From Akkermansiaceae bacterium (GTDB taxonomy: Bacteria; Verrucomicrobiota; Verrucomicrobiia; Verrucomicrobiales; DEV007): DNA of 54,552 nucleotides. Every line of letters begins with the position of its first letter. Position 1 is the first letter of the stretch. The stretch is taken from contig JACKQC010000025.1 of the NCBI GenBank assembly GCA_024233085.1, forward strand, positions 1-54,552. The letters run 5' to 3'. This document shows, in pieces, positions 36,629 through 45,800 of this stretch. Under the pieces are notes generated by a model. The model saw only the letters and a list, made by a program, of their open reading frames with translations, did not search any database and was not told the DNA's origin. The translations under genes and the position numbers were made by a program.

Positions 36629-36970
36629 ATGCCAGATCCACGCCCTTCCAGCGCGCCGGAACCGGCGTCCGGCCCGACTTTGCCTTTCGGCCCGCTGACG
36701 ATGGTGCTGGGGGAACCGCTCCGTTGGGAGATCCTGCGGGAACTGGCGTCGGGCGACCGGCTGATGGTGGTGCAGATCGCGAAACGGGTGGGCAAGCCGG
36801 CGGACACGGTCTCGAAACACCTCGCGGTGCTGCGCAAGGCGGGGCTGGCGGTGGTGAGGCAGCGGCTCTACTCGATGCCGCCGGAATTCCTCGCGGACCC
36901 GGAGAAGCGGGTGCTGGACCTGGGCTATTGTGTGCTGCGGCTCGACTCGCTGCCGGGGGGATCCCGGTAG
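36629..36970 (+). CDS. ArsR-type winged-helix regulator
   Basis: 113 residues from ATG 36629. An unstructured proline-rich start of about 20 residues precedes a winged helix: LGEPLRWEILRELASGDRL, then VVQIAKRVGKPADTVSKHLAVLRKAGLAVV, the usual ArsR helix-turn-helix and recognition helix. No metal-binding cysteine pair is visible, so the signal is unlikely to be a heavy metal by the classic site. The start directly follows the 21-nt array, so the array may contain its promoter. The regulator sits between two copies of a small gene of unknown function on the opposite strand. Confidence 0.85.
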   Translation: MPDPRPSSAPEPASGPTLPFGPLTMVLGEPLRWEILRELASGDRLMVVQIAKRVGKPADTVSKHLAVLRKAGLAVVRQRLYSMPPEFLADPEKRVLDLGYCVLRLDSLPGGSR

Positions 36971-37108
36971 TGCGGTGGACGCAAGCGGCTTGGGGTGTCG
37001 CTGCTTTTTGCCACTCCAGCGCGGTCGCGCACTCGATGCCGTCGACTTTCTGGACTGTGGCGACCTCGCCCCTCCGCCAAGCCCTCGTCTCCAGCCACCG
37101 ACCCAAGC

Positions 37109-37363
37109 TCACGCTTCCTCCCCCCAAAGCTCTCGGAGCGTTTCCAGCAAATCCTTCGCCAGGACCTCGGAGGAGTGCTTCTCGAACCGTGACGTTCCCA
37201 GCCAGGCATCGTGGCCATCCAGCTCGATGAAGGAGGTGCGGGGAGCGGGGCTCTTCTCCTTGATCTCGGGGCCAAATTCCACGGATAGCGTCTCGTCCAG
37301 GCTCCTCCAGCTCACGCCAGATCGTTCCGCCGACGGAATGACCGGGATACGGACGCCGCCCAT
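37109..37363 (-). CDS. Small protein of unknown function, duplicated locally
   Basis: 84 residues from ATG 37363, convergent with the ArsR-type gene. The C-terminal block GTSRFEKHSSEVLAKDLLETL recurs in the decayed copy at 35775-36101, which shows the sequence was duplicated and was once coding. The block looks like an amphipathic helix. No family is recognised. It could be an antitoxin-like or regulator-linked protein, but nothing in the sequence proves that. Confidence 0.5.
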   Translation of the reverse strand: MGGVRIPVIPSAERSGVSWRSLDETLSVEFGPEIKEKSPAPRTSFIELDGHDAWLGTSRFEKHSSEVLAKDLLETLRELWGEEA

Positions 37364-37545
37364 CGACTGGACAAGAACATCGCTGCAATGCTATTCATCG
37401 GGGGTGGCGAGCGAGACCAGCCGGCGGCGTGATCGAACCAGTGCCTTCCGCGGGGGCTGACCGGCACGAAGCCGCGTCCACGATCTTCTGATCGATCTCC
37501 CATCCGCGGATCGCCCGTCTACCCACGAAAAGCCTCTGCCCTGAC

Positions 37546-39993
37546 ATGAAACGACCGGTTCCGATCTTCACCTGCCTCCGCTCAATCGGCCTTGTCCTCT
37601 TGGCGGGCTTTGTCCTCACCATTTCATCGTCACTGGTGCTGGCGCAGTCGGAGGGTGGCCAGGCCATCAACCTCGCCGACGGTGGGAAGACGAATTACCA
37701 GATCGTGGCGGATCCGGCCGCGGACGGGATCGAGACTTACGCCGCGGAGACGCTGGCGGGTTACTTGAAGGAGATGACCGGAGCGGAGTTTCCTGTCGTG
37801 GCGCCGGAGGCACGCGATTCGGATCGGCCGGCCATCTTCATCGGGCTGAGCGAACCGGCGCTCGCCTTGCTGGAGGATGGCGATCCACTGGCCGGCCTCA
37901 GTGACGAAGAGCACGTCGCGCGGAGCGTGGGGCCGCACGTTCTCCTCTACGGCAAGGGGCACCGGGCCAGTCTCTACGCGACGATGGAATTCCTCGAGAA
38001 TTCTCTCGGCTGGCGCTGGTATTCGCCCTTCGAAAAGCCGGTCGTGCCGAAGCGGTCGACCCTGACCCTGGAGCCGTTTTCCCGGCAACGCGGTTTCGAC
38101 TTCGTTTCGCGTCAACTGGCGGCGCGATTCAACGGCGACTTCTACCTGCAGCACGGTATCAACATGGGGCTGGATACGAAGCTGTTGAATCGCGGCGAGC
38201 CGGTCCCCGGCCACCTGCGCTCGTGGATGCCGAACGAGAACTTCGTGCACACGACCTTTTCCTACATTCCGCCGACGTCGGACGCGGAATACGCCGACGA
38301 GTTTCCCTGGCTGGAGAAGCGGAACTACTTCGAGACCCATCCGGAGTTTTTCTCGATTGGAGAAAACGGCGAGCGGGTGCCGAACCTCCAGCTCTGTTTC
38401 AGCAACCGCGGCCTGCGCGCCGAGCTGACGAAGAACGTCCGCAAGCAGCTCTCGATCTCGGGCGACCGGCAGATCATCATGATCGACGCGGCGGACCGGC
38501 CCGGGAGATTCTGCCACTGTGCGGACTGCGTCGCGCTCGAGGAAAAACACGCGACACCGGGCGGTCCGCTCTTTGATTTCCTCATCGAGCTGTCCGAGAA
38601 CCTGCGGAAAGATCACCCGGAGACGCGGGTGAAGACGCTGGCGTATCGCCGCAGCCAGACGCAGATCCCGCCGAAGCTTCCCGAGGGCGAGCGCCTGCCG
38701 GACAACCTCATCGTCGATTTCGCCCCGATCGAGGACTGCTACTTCGCCGACTGGACCCATCCCGACCCGAACATTCAAGAGACCTTCCGGCACCTGAAGG
38801 ACTGGGCCGCGATCACCGCGCCGGGAAATCTCTGGACGTGGATGTATCCGAACCCGTGGGGCACCGGCAACGAGATGCCGGTCGGCAATGTCGGGCGAGT
38901 CGTGACGAACCTGCGTCTGATGCACGGGATCGGTGTGCGCGGCCTTTTTCTCGATCACAACGGAGTCAACTCCCGCGGCGGCTGGAGCGAGTTGCAGGCG
39001 TTCCTCGTGCTGAAACTATCGCGGGACATCGACGCGGACGTCGATGCGCTGATCGCGGAATTCACCGGTCACGCCTTTGGTCCGGCGGCGCCTCGGATGC
39101 GGGAGTATCTGGCGGAACTCGAAGCCTCCCGTAAGGCGATGACCACGCTGCCGCCGGGCGTGACCTACAAGTCCCGCAACCTTGACGACCGCACCTTTCC
39201 CTACCTGACGCCGGCCAACATTCACCGCTGGCGGCAGTGGTTCGACGAGATGGAAACCGTCACCGCGAAACTGCCGCGCGAGCTGGCCAATGTGCGCTCG
39301 CAACGCCGCGAGCTGGACCTCGCCACGCTCTGGAAATGGTTCGACCTGCGCGCCGCCTGGCCCGGCCTTTACACGGATCATCGTCCCTTCGCCGAACGCG
39401 TCCTCGCCGCGAACAAGGCGAAGTCAGCGGCGGGGATCGCGCCCGCGTGGCAGCTTGGCGAGGAACTCGTCGCCCGTTTCGTCACCCTGATCGACGCCGG
39501 GGGCGAGAAGCCGCTGCCCGGAGATTTCGACGGCATCGACCGCGACCGCATCCGCACTTTCCTCCCCCGGAACCATGCTCGGGGCGAGCAGAACCGCAGT
39601 GTCCCCGATGCCGAAGCCGCCTTCGGCACGGCGGCCGTGGTCGATCAACCGGGAGATCCTTTCCGCTGCGGCTTCAGCGAGTGGAAGTCCCGCGTGCCCA
39701 GTGTCGTCACCCATGGCCCTCGTCTCGAGATCCCATCCGAAGGGATCGTGCCGGGTGAATACCACCTCCACCCGCTCGGTGAGATCGACCTGACTACCGA
39801 CGACAGCCTGATCTGGTTCGGCCGCAGTTGGGCGACGAACATCGAGATCGGCTCGCAGCTCTGGTTCCCCGGCGAAACGAACCGCTGGAAGGCCTGGGTT
39901 TCTCTCAAGTTCACCGGCCCCGCCTACGGTGGAGAAGGCGAAGACCGGGTCCTCTGCGACCGGGTGATCCTTGTGCGGCAGAGCGAAGAGTGA
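37546..39993 (+). CDS. Secreted DUF4838 protein (divergent member)
   Basis: 815 residues from ATG 37546 with a signal peptide (SIGLVLLAGFVLTISSSLVLA). The N-terminal alpha-glucuronidase-like part (LADGGKTNYQIVADPAADG, then AAETLAGYLKEMTGAEFPVV) and the DUF4838 barrel (GKGHRASLYATMEFLEN, then YSPFEKPVVPKRS) are clear. A C-H-C-A-D-C cluster near residue 322 corresponds to the cysteine cluster in the two other DUF4838 proteins. The C-terminal 170 residues hold a beta-rich extension of unknown type. It is only distantly related to the tandem pair at 24870/28462. No other enzyme is co-directional until the sulfatase at 41150. Confidence 0.83.
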   Translation: MKRPVPIFTCLRSIGLVLLAGFVLTISSSLVLAQSEGGQAINLADGGKTNYQIVADPAADGIETYAAETLAGYLKEMTGAEFPVVAPEARDSDRPAIFIGLSEPALALLEDGDPLAGLSDEEHVARSVGPHVLLYGKGHRASLYATMEFLENSLGWRWYSPFEKPVVPKRSTLTLEPFSRQRGFDFVSRQLAARFNGDFYLQHGINMGLDTKLLNRGEPVPGHLRSWMPNENFVHTTFSYIPPTSDAEYADEFPWLEKRNYFETHPEFFSIGENGERVPNLQLCFSNRGLRAELTKNVRKQLSISGDRQIIMIDAADRPGRFCHCADCVALEEKHATPGGPLFDFLIELSENLRKDHPETRVKTLAYRRSQTQIPPKLPEGERLPDNLIVDFAPIEDCYFADWTHPDPNIQETFRHLKDWAAITAPGNLWTWMYPNPWGTGNEMPVGNVGRVVTNLRLMHGIGVRGLFLDHNGVNSRGGWSELQAFLVLKLSRDIDADVDALIAEFTGHAFGPAAPRMREYLAELEASRKAMTTLPPGVTYKSRNLDDRTFPYLTPANIHRWRQWFDEMETVTAKLPRELANVRSQRRELDLATLWKWFDLRAAWPGLYTDHRPFAERVLAANKAKSAAGIAPAWQLGEELVARFVTLIDAGGEKPLPGDFDGIDRDRIRTFLPRNHARGEQNRSVPDAEAAFGTAAVVDQPGDPFRCGFSEWKSRVPSVVTHGPRLEIPSEGIVPGEYHLHPLGEIDLTTDDSLIWFGRSWATNIEIGSQLWFPGETNRWKAWVSLKFTGPAYGGEGEDRVLCDRVILVRQSEE

Positions 39994-40054
39994 GGGCTCA
40001 TGACACAAGGTAACCGAGCCGGGAACTCCTTGTGAGTGGCGGGGCGGCGGCACC

Positions 40055-41035
40055 TCACGCCGCCAAGTGGAAATATCCGTGGATGTGCGGCATGCCGCGG
40101 AAATACCACACCATATCCGGTCCTTCGATCTGCCAGGTGTCCCAGACCTTGTCGTTGCCGATGTCGAAGGAGCCGCCGTAGCAGGAGACGAACAGCCGGT
40201 CGATCACCTGCTTGTCCTCGATGGTCTTGATCGTCGCATCGACGTCGTCCTGTCGAAAACAGGCCAGCATGCGCCGCATGGTGTCGAGCAGCTTGGCCTT
40301 TTGATCGGCGCTCAGGTCGGCGCAGGCGAGACCGGGGAGATCGTCCTTCTTTTTCTGGATGACGACATCGGGCTTCTCGGAACGCGGCTCGCGGCCGACG
40401 AGGGCCTTTTCCTGCTGCTTGCCATCGAGGGCTGAGTAAAATTCGTTGAACAGCAGACCCTGATACCAGAAAGGATTGCCCTCGTGGTCCTTCGTCTCGC
40501 GGAAAGCCTTCGCGAAATTGCCGTAGAAGATCGGCTCCCCGTGAAAGCCCATCCCCTTGTCGGTATGGGCATTGGCGCGCCGCGTCACGTGGTGGCCCGT
40601 GTAGATGAACTCGAAGTCCTGGTCCTCCGGCGTGCCGAAGAAGCCGACCGACGGCGTGTTCGCGATTTTTCCCATCAGGTCCTTTTCCACCTGCCAGTTC
40701 ATCTTCTCCCGGTAGTCCGGGGCATGCAGCGACTCGAAGATCTGCTTCACCAGGTCCTGCTGTTCCTTCGTGTAAAAGGTGTGAAGACGCTGGTCGGGAC
40801 AGATGTACCACCAGTTGCTCACAAATTGGCGCTTGGGGTGATTTACCGGCAGGCAGATCTTGCTTCTTTGTTCGTCGGTCAGGCTTTTGAAGAACTGCAT
40901 CGGCAGCGAGTCCGTTTCCGCCGCGAAAGATCGCAGGCCCGGCCATAGGACCGAGGCGGCGGTGACGCCAAAGGCGCGCATCACTTCGCGGCGCCCCAGG
41001 GGATGGCGGTCGAGGAAAGACAGGGTCGGCTTCAT
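40055..41035 (-). CDS. Tat-exported DUF3500 protein
   Basis: 326 residues with a twin-arginine-like signal (LGRREVMRAFGVTAAS). The DUF3500 pattern is clear: FFGTPEDQDFEFIYTGHHVTRR, then GEPIFYGNFAKAF, then DHEGNPFWYQGLLFNEFY and a C-terminal MVWYFRGMPHIHGYFHL. Biochemical activity is not known to me; histidine-rich conserved blocks hint at metal binding. It runs opposite to its neighbours, converging with the DUF4838 gene and diverging from the sulfatase, so it is probably regulated separately. An inverted pair CACAAGG/CCTTGTG (40004-40034) lies in the convergent gap but has no T-run. Confidence 0.85.
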   Translation of the reverse strand: MKPTLSFLDRHPLGRREVMRAFGVTAASVLWPGLRSFAAETDSLPMQFFKSLTDEQRSKICLPVNHPKRQFVSNWWYICPDQRLHTFYTKEQQDLVKQIFESLHAPDYREKMNWQVEKDLMGKIANTPSVGFFGTPEDQDFEFIYTGHHVTRRANAHTDKGMGFHGEPIFYGNFAKAFRETKDHEGNPFWYQGLLFNEFYSALDGKQQEKALVGREPRSEKPDVVIQKKKDDLPGLACADLSADQKAKLLDTMRRMLACFRQDDVDATIKTIEDKQVIDRLFVSCYGGSFDIGNDKVWDTWQIEGPDMVWYFRGMPHIHGYFHLAA

Positions 41036-41149
41036 GGAGATATTGTGGCCGTTCGCGGTAAAAATGGCCAGATGGATTTCACGGGTCTCCGCCTGATTTG
41101 CGCGCTTCCCGATGGGCGGAGAATCGCGCTACCATGACCCTCTTTCGCC

Positions 41150-42784
41150 ATGATTTGCCGTTGGATTCTCCCAAGTCTGCTCTGCCTTCTGGCCGCCCCC
41201 GATTTCGTCGCCGGAGCGGAGCGTCCCAACATTCTCTTCATCCTCGCCGACGATCTCGGCTACGGCGACCTGGGCTGCCAGGGCAATCCGCTGATCGATA
41301 CGCCATCGATCGACTCCCTGGCACGCGAGGGCGTTCGGCTCACCGCGCATTACGCCCCGTCGCCCTTGTGTTCGCCGTCGCGCGCGGGCTACCTGACCGG
41401 GCGTTTCAATCATCGCACCGGCGCCGTGGACGTGCCCAGCAACCGGGGACTCGACCGGATCGATCTGTCGGAGAAAACCTTTGGCGACTATTTTCGTCAG
41501 GCCGGTTACGCGACCGCGCTGATCGGCAAGTGGCACAACGGCCTCTACTGCGCCGATTATCTGCCCCACCATCGCGGTTTCGACCGCTTCTTCGGTTTCG
41601 CCAATGGCGGGCAGGACTACTGGCGATGGAATCTGATGCGCAATGATGACGCGGTGACCCATGATGGCCGTTACCTGACCGACGCGCTCAACGACGAGGC
41701 GATCGACTTCATTCGGAAAAGCACGCAGTCAAAGCGGCCCTTCGCCCTGTTTCTCGCCCACCACGCGCCGCACAGCCCCTTGCAGGCTCCGGAGCCGCTG
41801 GTGGAAAAGTACCGCACCCGGCTCGGGTCGAAAGGCACCGAGCCCGTCGCCATCACCTACGCGATGATCGAGGCGATGGACACTGGACTCGGCCGGGTGT
41901 TCCAGGCGCTCCGGGACGAGGGAATATGGGAAAGCACCGTCATCGTCTTCACCAGCGACAACGGTCCGGTCCTCGGCAAGGATCAGCGGCGCTTCAACGG
42001 GCCGTTTTCGGGAGAGAAACAGGATGCGCTCGAGGGCGGCATTCGCGTGCCCGGCATCGTCTCGTGGCCCGGCCATCTGCCCGGCGGCCGCATCGTGGAC
42101 ACGCCGGTGCATGGCTGCGACTGGTTGCCCACCTTGCTTGCCCTCACCGGAGCGGAGGCTCCCGCGAATGCCAAGCCGTTCGATGGGATCGACGTCATAT
42201 CAGTCTTGGAGGGAAACGCTGCGAGCGAACTTGCGGAACGGTCCTTGTTCTTCCAGCGCAACCGCTATGCCCCGGTTCGGCACGCCAATGCCGCTATTCG
42301 CGAGGGCCGGTGGAAACTCTACTGGCCCGGCGATCCTTCGGCGCTGAAAAAGGATTCGGGCCGCGACAATCCCTCCTACCTGCGCGGCATTGTCGAGCCT
42401 CATTGGGAAATGCCGATGGACGCCGCGCTCGCTCCGCCGTCGAACGCTCCGCAACCCGCGCCTCGGCTCTACGATCTCGACGCCGACCCCGGCGAAACCC
42501 GCGACCTCGCCGCCGAACATCCCGAGTTGGTCAAGCGGTTGGCCGCAAAGCACGATGGGTGGTTTACCGAAGTGCTGGCCGATTGGAAAGGCTCGCGCAC
42601 CGCCATCGAGTCTCACGACCGTGCCTATTGGCAAGGCCGCGCCGCGCCCGATCCGGCGGAGTTGTTTCGCGATTTCTGGCAATGGAAATTTGCTCCCCAC
42701 GGCACCGACCCGAAATCGGCCGATCCTCTGAAGGCGTTTCGGGGCTTTTGGTCGACCTCGGAGCCCTCCAAAACGGCCAAGTGA
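41150..42784 (+). CDS. Secreted sulfatase (arylsulfatase-like)
   Basis: 544 residues with a signal peptide cut near FVAGA. Formylglycine motif C74-S-P-S-R78 in SPLCSPSRAGYLTGR; metal residues in FILADDLGYGD and TSDNGPVLG; a GKWHNG substrate motif near residue 130. The LYDLDADPGETRDLA box near the C-terminus is typical of this sulfatase type. The specific substrate cannot be told. The gene is divergent from DUF3500, and its TGA lies 3 nt before palindrome cluster 7. With the PQQ-propeller gene and another sulfatase downstream it forms a plus-strand group. Confidence 0.92.
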   Translation: MICRWILPSLLCLLAAPDFVAGAERPNILFILADDLGYGDLGCQGNPLIDTPSIDSLAREGVRLTAHYAPSPLCSPSRAGYLTGRFNHRTGAVDVPSNRGLDRIDLSEKTFGDYFRQAGYATALIGKWHNGLYCADYLPHHRGFDRFFGFANGGQDYWRWNLMRNDDAVTHDGRYLTDALNDEAIDFIRKSTQSKRPFALFLAHHAPHSPLQAPEPLVEKYRTRLGSKGTEPVAITYAMIEAMDTGLGRVFQALRDEGIWESTVIVFTSDNGPVLGKDQRRFNGPFSGEKQDALEGGIRVPGIVSWPGHLPGGRIVDTPVHGCDWLPTLLALTGAEAPANAKPFDGIDVISVLEGNAASELAERSLFFQRNRYAPVRHANAAIREGRWKLYWPGDPSALKKDSGRDNPSYLRGIVEPHWEMPMDAALAPPSNAPQPAPRLYDLDADPGETRDLAAEHPELVKRLAAKHDGWFTEVLADWKGSRTAIESHDRAYWQGRAAPDPAELFRDFWQWKFAPHGTDPKSADPLKAFRGFWSTSEPSKTAK

Positions 42785-42786
42785 CC

Positions 42787-42827
42787 CAAGCAACAGGGTT
42801 GACTCGGCGACTCAACCCTGTTGAATC
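42787..42827. repeat. 22-nt-phased ACAGGGT palindromes, cluster 7 (inverted pair)
   Basis: Unit 1 at 42787-42805 (decayed left arm, CAAGCAAC) and unit 2 at 42809-42827, GACTCAACCCTGTTGAATC, inverted. Starts are 22 nt apart. It lies between the sulfatase stop codon and the PQQ-protein ATG at 42876. Confidence 0.85.
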
Positions 42828-42875
42828 ATCCTTTTCGACGGGTTCCAACCCGGTCAAAGCTCCGAAATTCATGGC

Positions 42876-45800
42876 ATGAAAACCAGGATCGCCCCCCTCG
42901 CCTTTTCGCTCGTCTTCGCGCTTTCGGTTCCCTGCTCCGCCGAACCGGCGGCGGACGCCCGCAACCTGCTCGACGAGAGCGGCAACACGGGTGGTCTCGT
43001 GGTCCATCTGGGATGCGGAGACGGATCGCTGGCCTTGGCGATCGCGGAGGCAAATCCCTCGTTGTTGGTTCACGCGCTCGATCGTGACGCCGCCAAGGTC
43101 GAACAGGCTCGGCAACACTTTCGCGAATCGAACTCGGCGTCGACGCGGACCTCGGGCGAGGTTTGGACCGAAAACAAACTGCCGCACGCGGAGAATCTGG
43201 TGAACCTGCTGATCGTTTCGGGCGGCTTCGAGGTTTCCGACGAAGAGGCCAACCGCGTGCTCGCTCCCGGCGGCACGGTGCTGCGCGACAGGGGAGGCGA
43301 GTGGAAGGCGTCGAAAAAGCCCCACGGCGACGGACGCGGGGAATGGACGCATTACCAGTTCGACGCGTCCAACAACATGGTCGGGGACGATCCGCAGTGC
43401 GGCCTGCCGCGGCGCTTTCAATGGGCCGGCACGCCGCTGTGGTCCACCTCGCACGAGAACATGAGCAGTCTCAATGCGATGGTTAGCGCGAACGGGCGGG
43501 TGTTTTACATCATCGACGAAGGACCGCGCGCCTCGGTGCAGTTGCCGGCGGACTGGCAATTGGTCGCGCGGGATGCGTACAACGGCGTCGTCCTGTGGCG
43601 CAAGCCGATCTCGCAGTGGCTCACCCGGTTCTGGCCTTGGAAAAGCGGCCCGGCGCAGATGCCGCGCAAGCTCGTCGCGGTGGGCGACCGGGTTTACGCG
43701 CCGCTCGACATCAACGGGGCGCTGAAGCAGTTCGATGCCGCCACCGGGAAAGAGTTGCAGACCTACGAGGGCACGGCCGCGGCGGAGGAATTCATCCTGA
43801 CCGAGGGCATCCTGCTGGTGCAGGTGAATCCCGATCCCTCCGACCAGGCGAAGCTCGAGGAGGAGCGGCGCAAGCGGCGGAATTTCAACTACGACAGCGT
43901 CAACCGGGCCCTGATCGACCACGACAAGGCGAAGCGCATCGTCGCCATCGAGGCGGAATCGGGGAAGCAGCTCTGGGAACGGGTCGGTCCGAAAGTGTCC
44001 CCCCTGTCGCTCGGGGCGCTGAATGGCAACGTGGTTTACCACAATGGTGAGCGGGTCGTCTGCGTCGACCTGAAGTCGGGGGCGGAAAAGTGGGTGAGCG
44101 AACCGGTGAAGTCTCCGCTGAAGCTGGTCTCGGAAGAGTCGCCGACGCTCGTCCTCCGTGACGACAAGGTGTTTTTCGCCATGGACCAGAAGATGACGAC
44201 GCTTTCTCTGGCCGATGGAAAGACGCTCTGGACCTCTGACTGGACCACGAACGACTACCGCAGTCCGGTGACGGTGATGGCGATGCAGGGGCTCGTCTGG
44301 TCGATGAACATCACCAGCGCGAAGGCGCCCGGCACCTTCACCGGCCGCGATCCGGTTACCGGAGAGGTGAAGTCGCAATTCGACCTGCCGCCTTTCCAGG
44401 GCATCGGGCATCATCGCTGTTACAAGGCAAAGGCGAGCGGCGATTTCGTGCTGCTTTCGCGTTCCGGGGTCGAATACGTCGATCCGACGAAGCAGAGCTA
44501 CGCTGAGAATCACTGGATCCGGGGAGGCTGCCTGTATGGCATTCTGCCCGCAAACGGGATGCTCTATTCCACGCCGCACGCCTGCGCCTGCTATTTAAAA
44601 GGCAAGATGAACGGTTTCACGGCGATGACCCCCGGGCCGACGGGACCGGCGGCGCCGCCGGACGCGACGCTGAGTCCGCACCAGAAAGGGCCGGCCTACC
44701 TCGCGAAGTTGGAAAGCGCGGCACGCGAGGACGACTGGCCGACTTATCGCGGTAATGTCGAGCGCAGCGGAGCGACGAAATTTCCGGTCAAGACCGACCT
44801 CAAGGCCGCGTGGACGACGCAACTCGGCGGCGACTTGAGCAGCCTGACGGTCGGCGAAGGACTGGTGCTGGTGTCGCAGCGGGATCGGAACACGGTTCAC
44901 GCGATTCGGGTCGAGGATGGTGGGGAGGCTTGGCAATTCACCGCCGGGGGAAGCGTCGATTCCCCGCCCTCGATCGATGGCGGGAAAGTCTATTTCGGCG
45001 CCGCGGATGGAAGCGTGTATGCCCTGCGCGCCAGTGATGGAGCCTTGGCTTGGCGGACGCGGGCGGCACCTGGCGAGCGGCGCGTCGTGGCCTTCGAGCG
45101 CTTGGAGTCGACTTGGCCGGTTCACGGCAGCGTCCTGGTGCAGGAAGGCGTCGTCTATGCGGCGGCGGGGCGCTCGTCCTTTCTCGACGGCGGCATCGCG
45201 ATGGTGAAAATCGATGCCGAAACTGGCAAGATCCTTGGCAGTCACACGGTTTACGATTTCGACAGCGAGGGAAAACAACCTGCTTTGGAAGGCTCCTTCG
45301 ACATGGAGGGAGCCCTGACCGACATCCTCTCCGGCGACGGCAAGCAGGTTTACATGCGCCACCTCGGTTTCGAGAAGGAGACGCTCTCGCCGGGTGAGCC
45401 CGCGCCGCATGCCTTTTCACCGACGGGGTTCCTCGACGATAATTGGTGGCATCGCACCTACTGGGTCTATGGCGAAGACACCAAGGGCGGCTACGGCGGC
45501 TGGTGGCAGGCGGGCAACAAGCTGCCCGCGGGACGCCTGCTGGTCTATGACGACGAGCGGGTCTATGCCTTCGGTCGAAACTACTATCCGGGCATGAATG
45601 CGGCTCAGTTCACCAGGGGAGACAAGTATGTCCTTTCGGCGTCGGAAAAGCATGCCGGGGCCGACCCCGATTATTCGATCGCCAATGCCGAGCGGCGTCG
45701 GGGAGGTGATCTGAGCATCAACTGGGAACAGTTCCGCACCGCCCCGATCCAGTGGGAGGAGGAAATCCCGTTCCACGTCCGGGCCATGGTGCTCGCCGAC

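Noticed and set aside
40004..40034. CACAAGG/CCTTGTG inverted pair as a terminator between convergent genes
   Set aside because: Seven-bp stem with a 17-nt loop and no T-run; kept only as a note.
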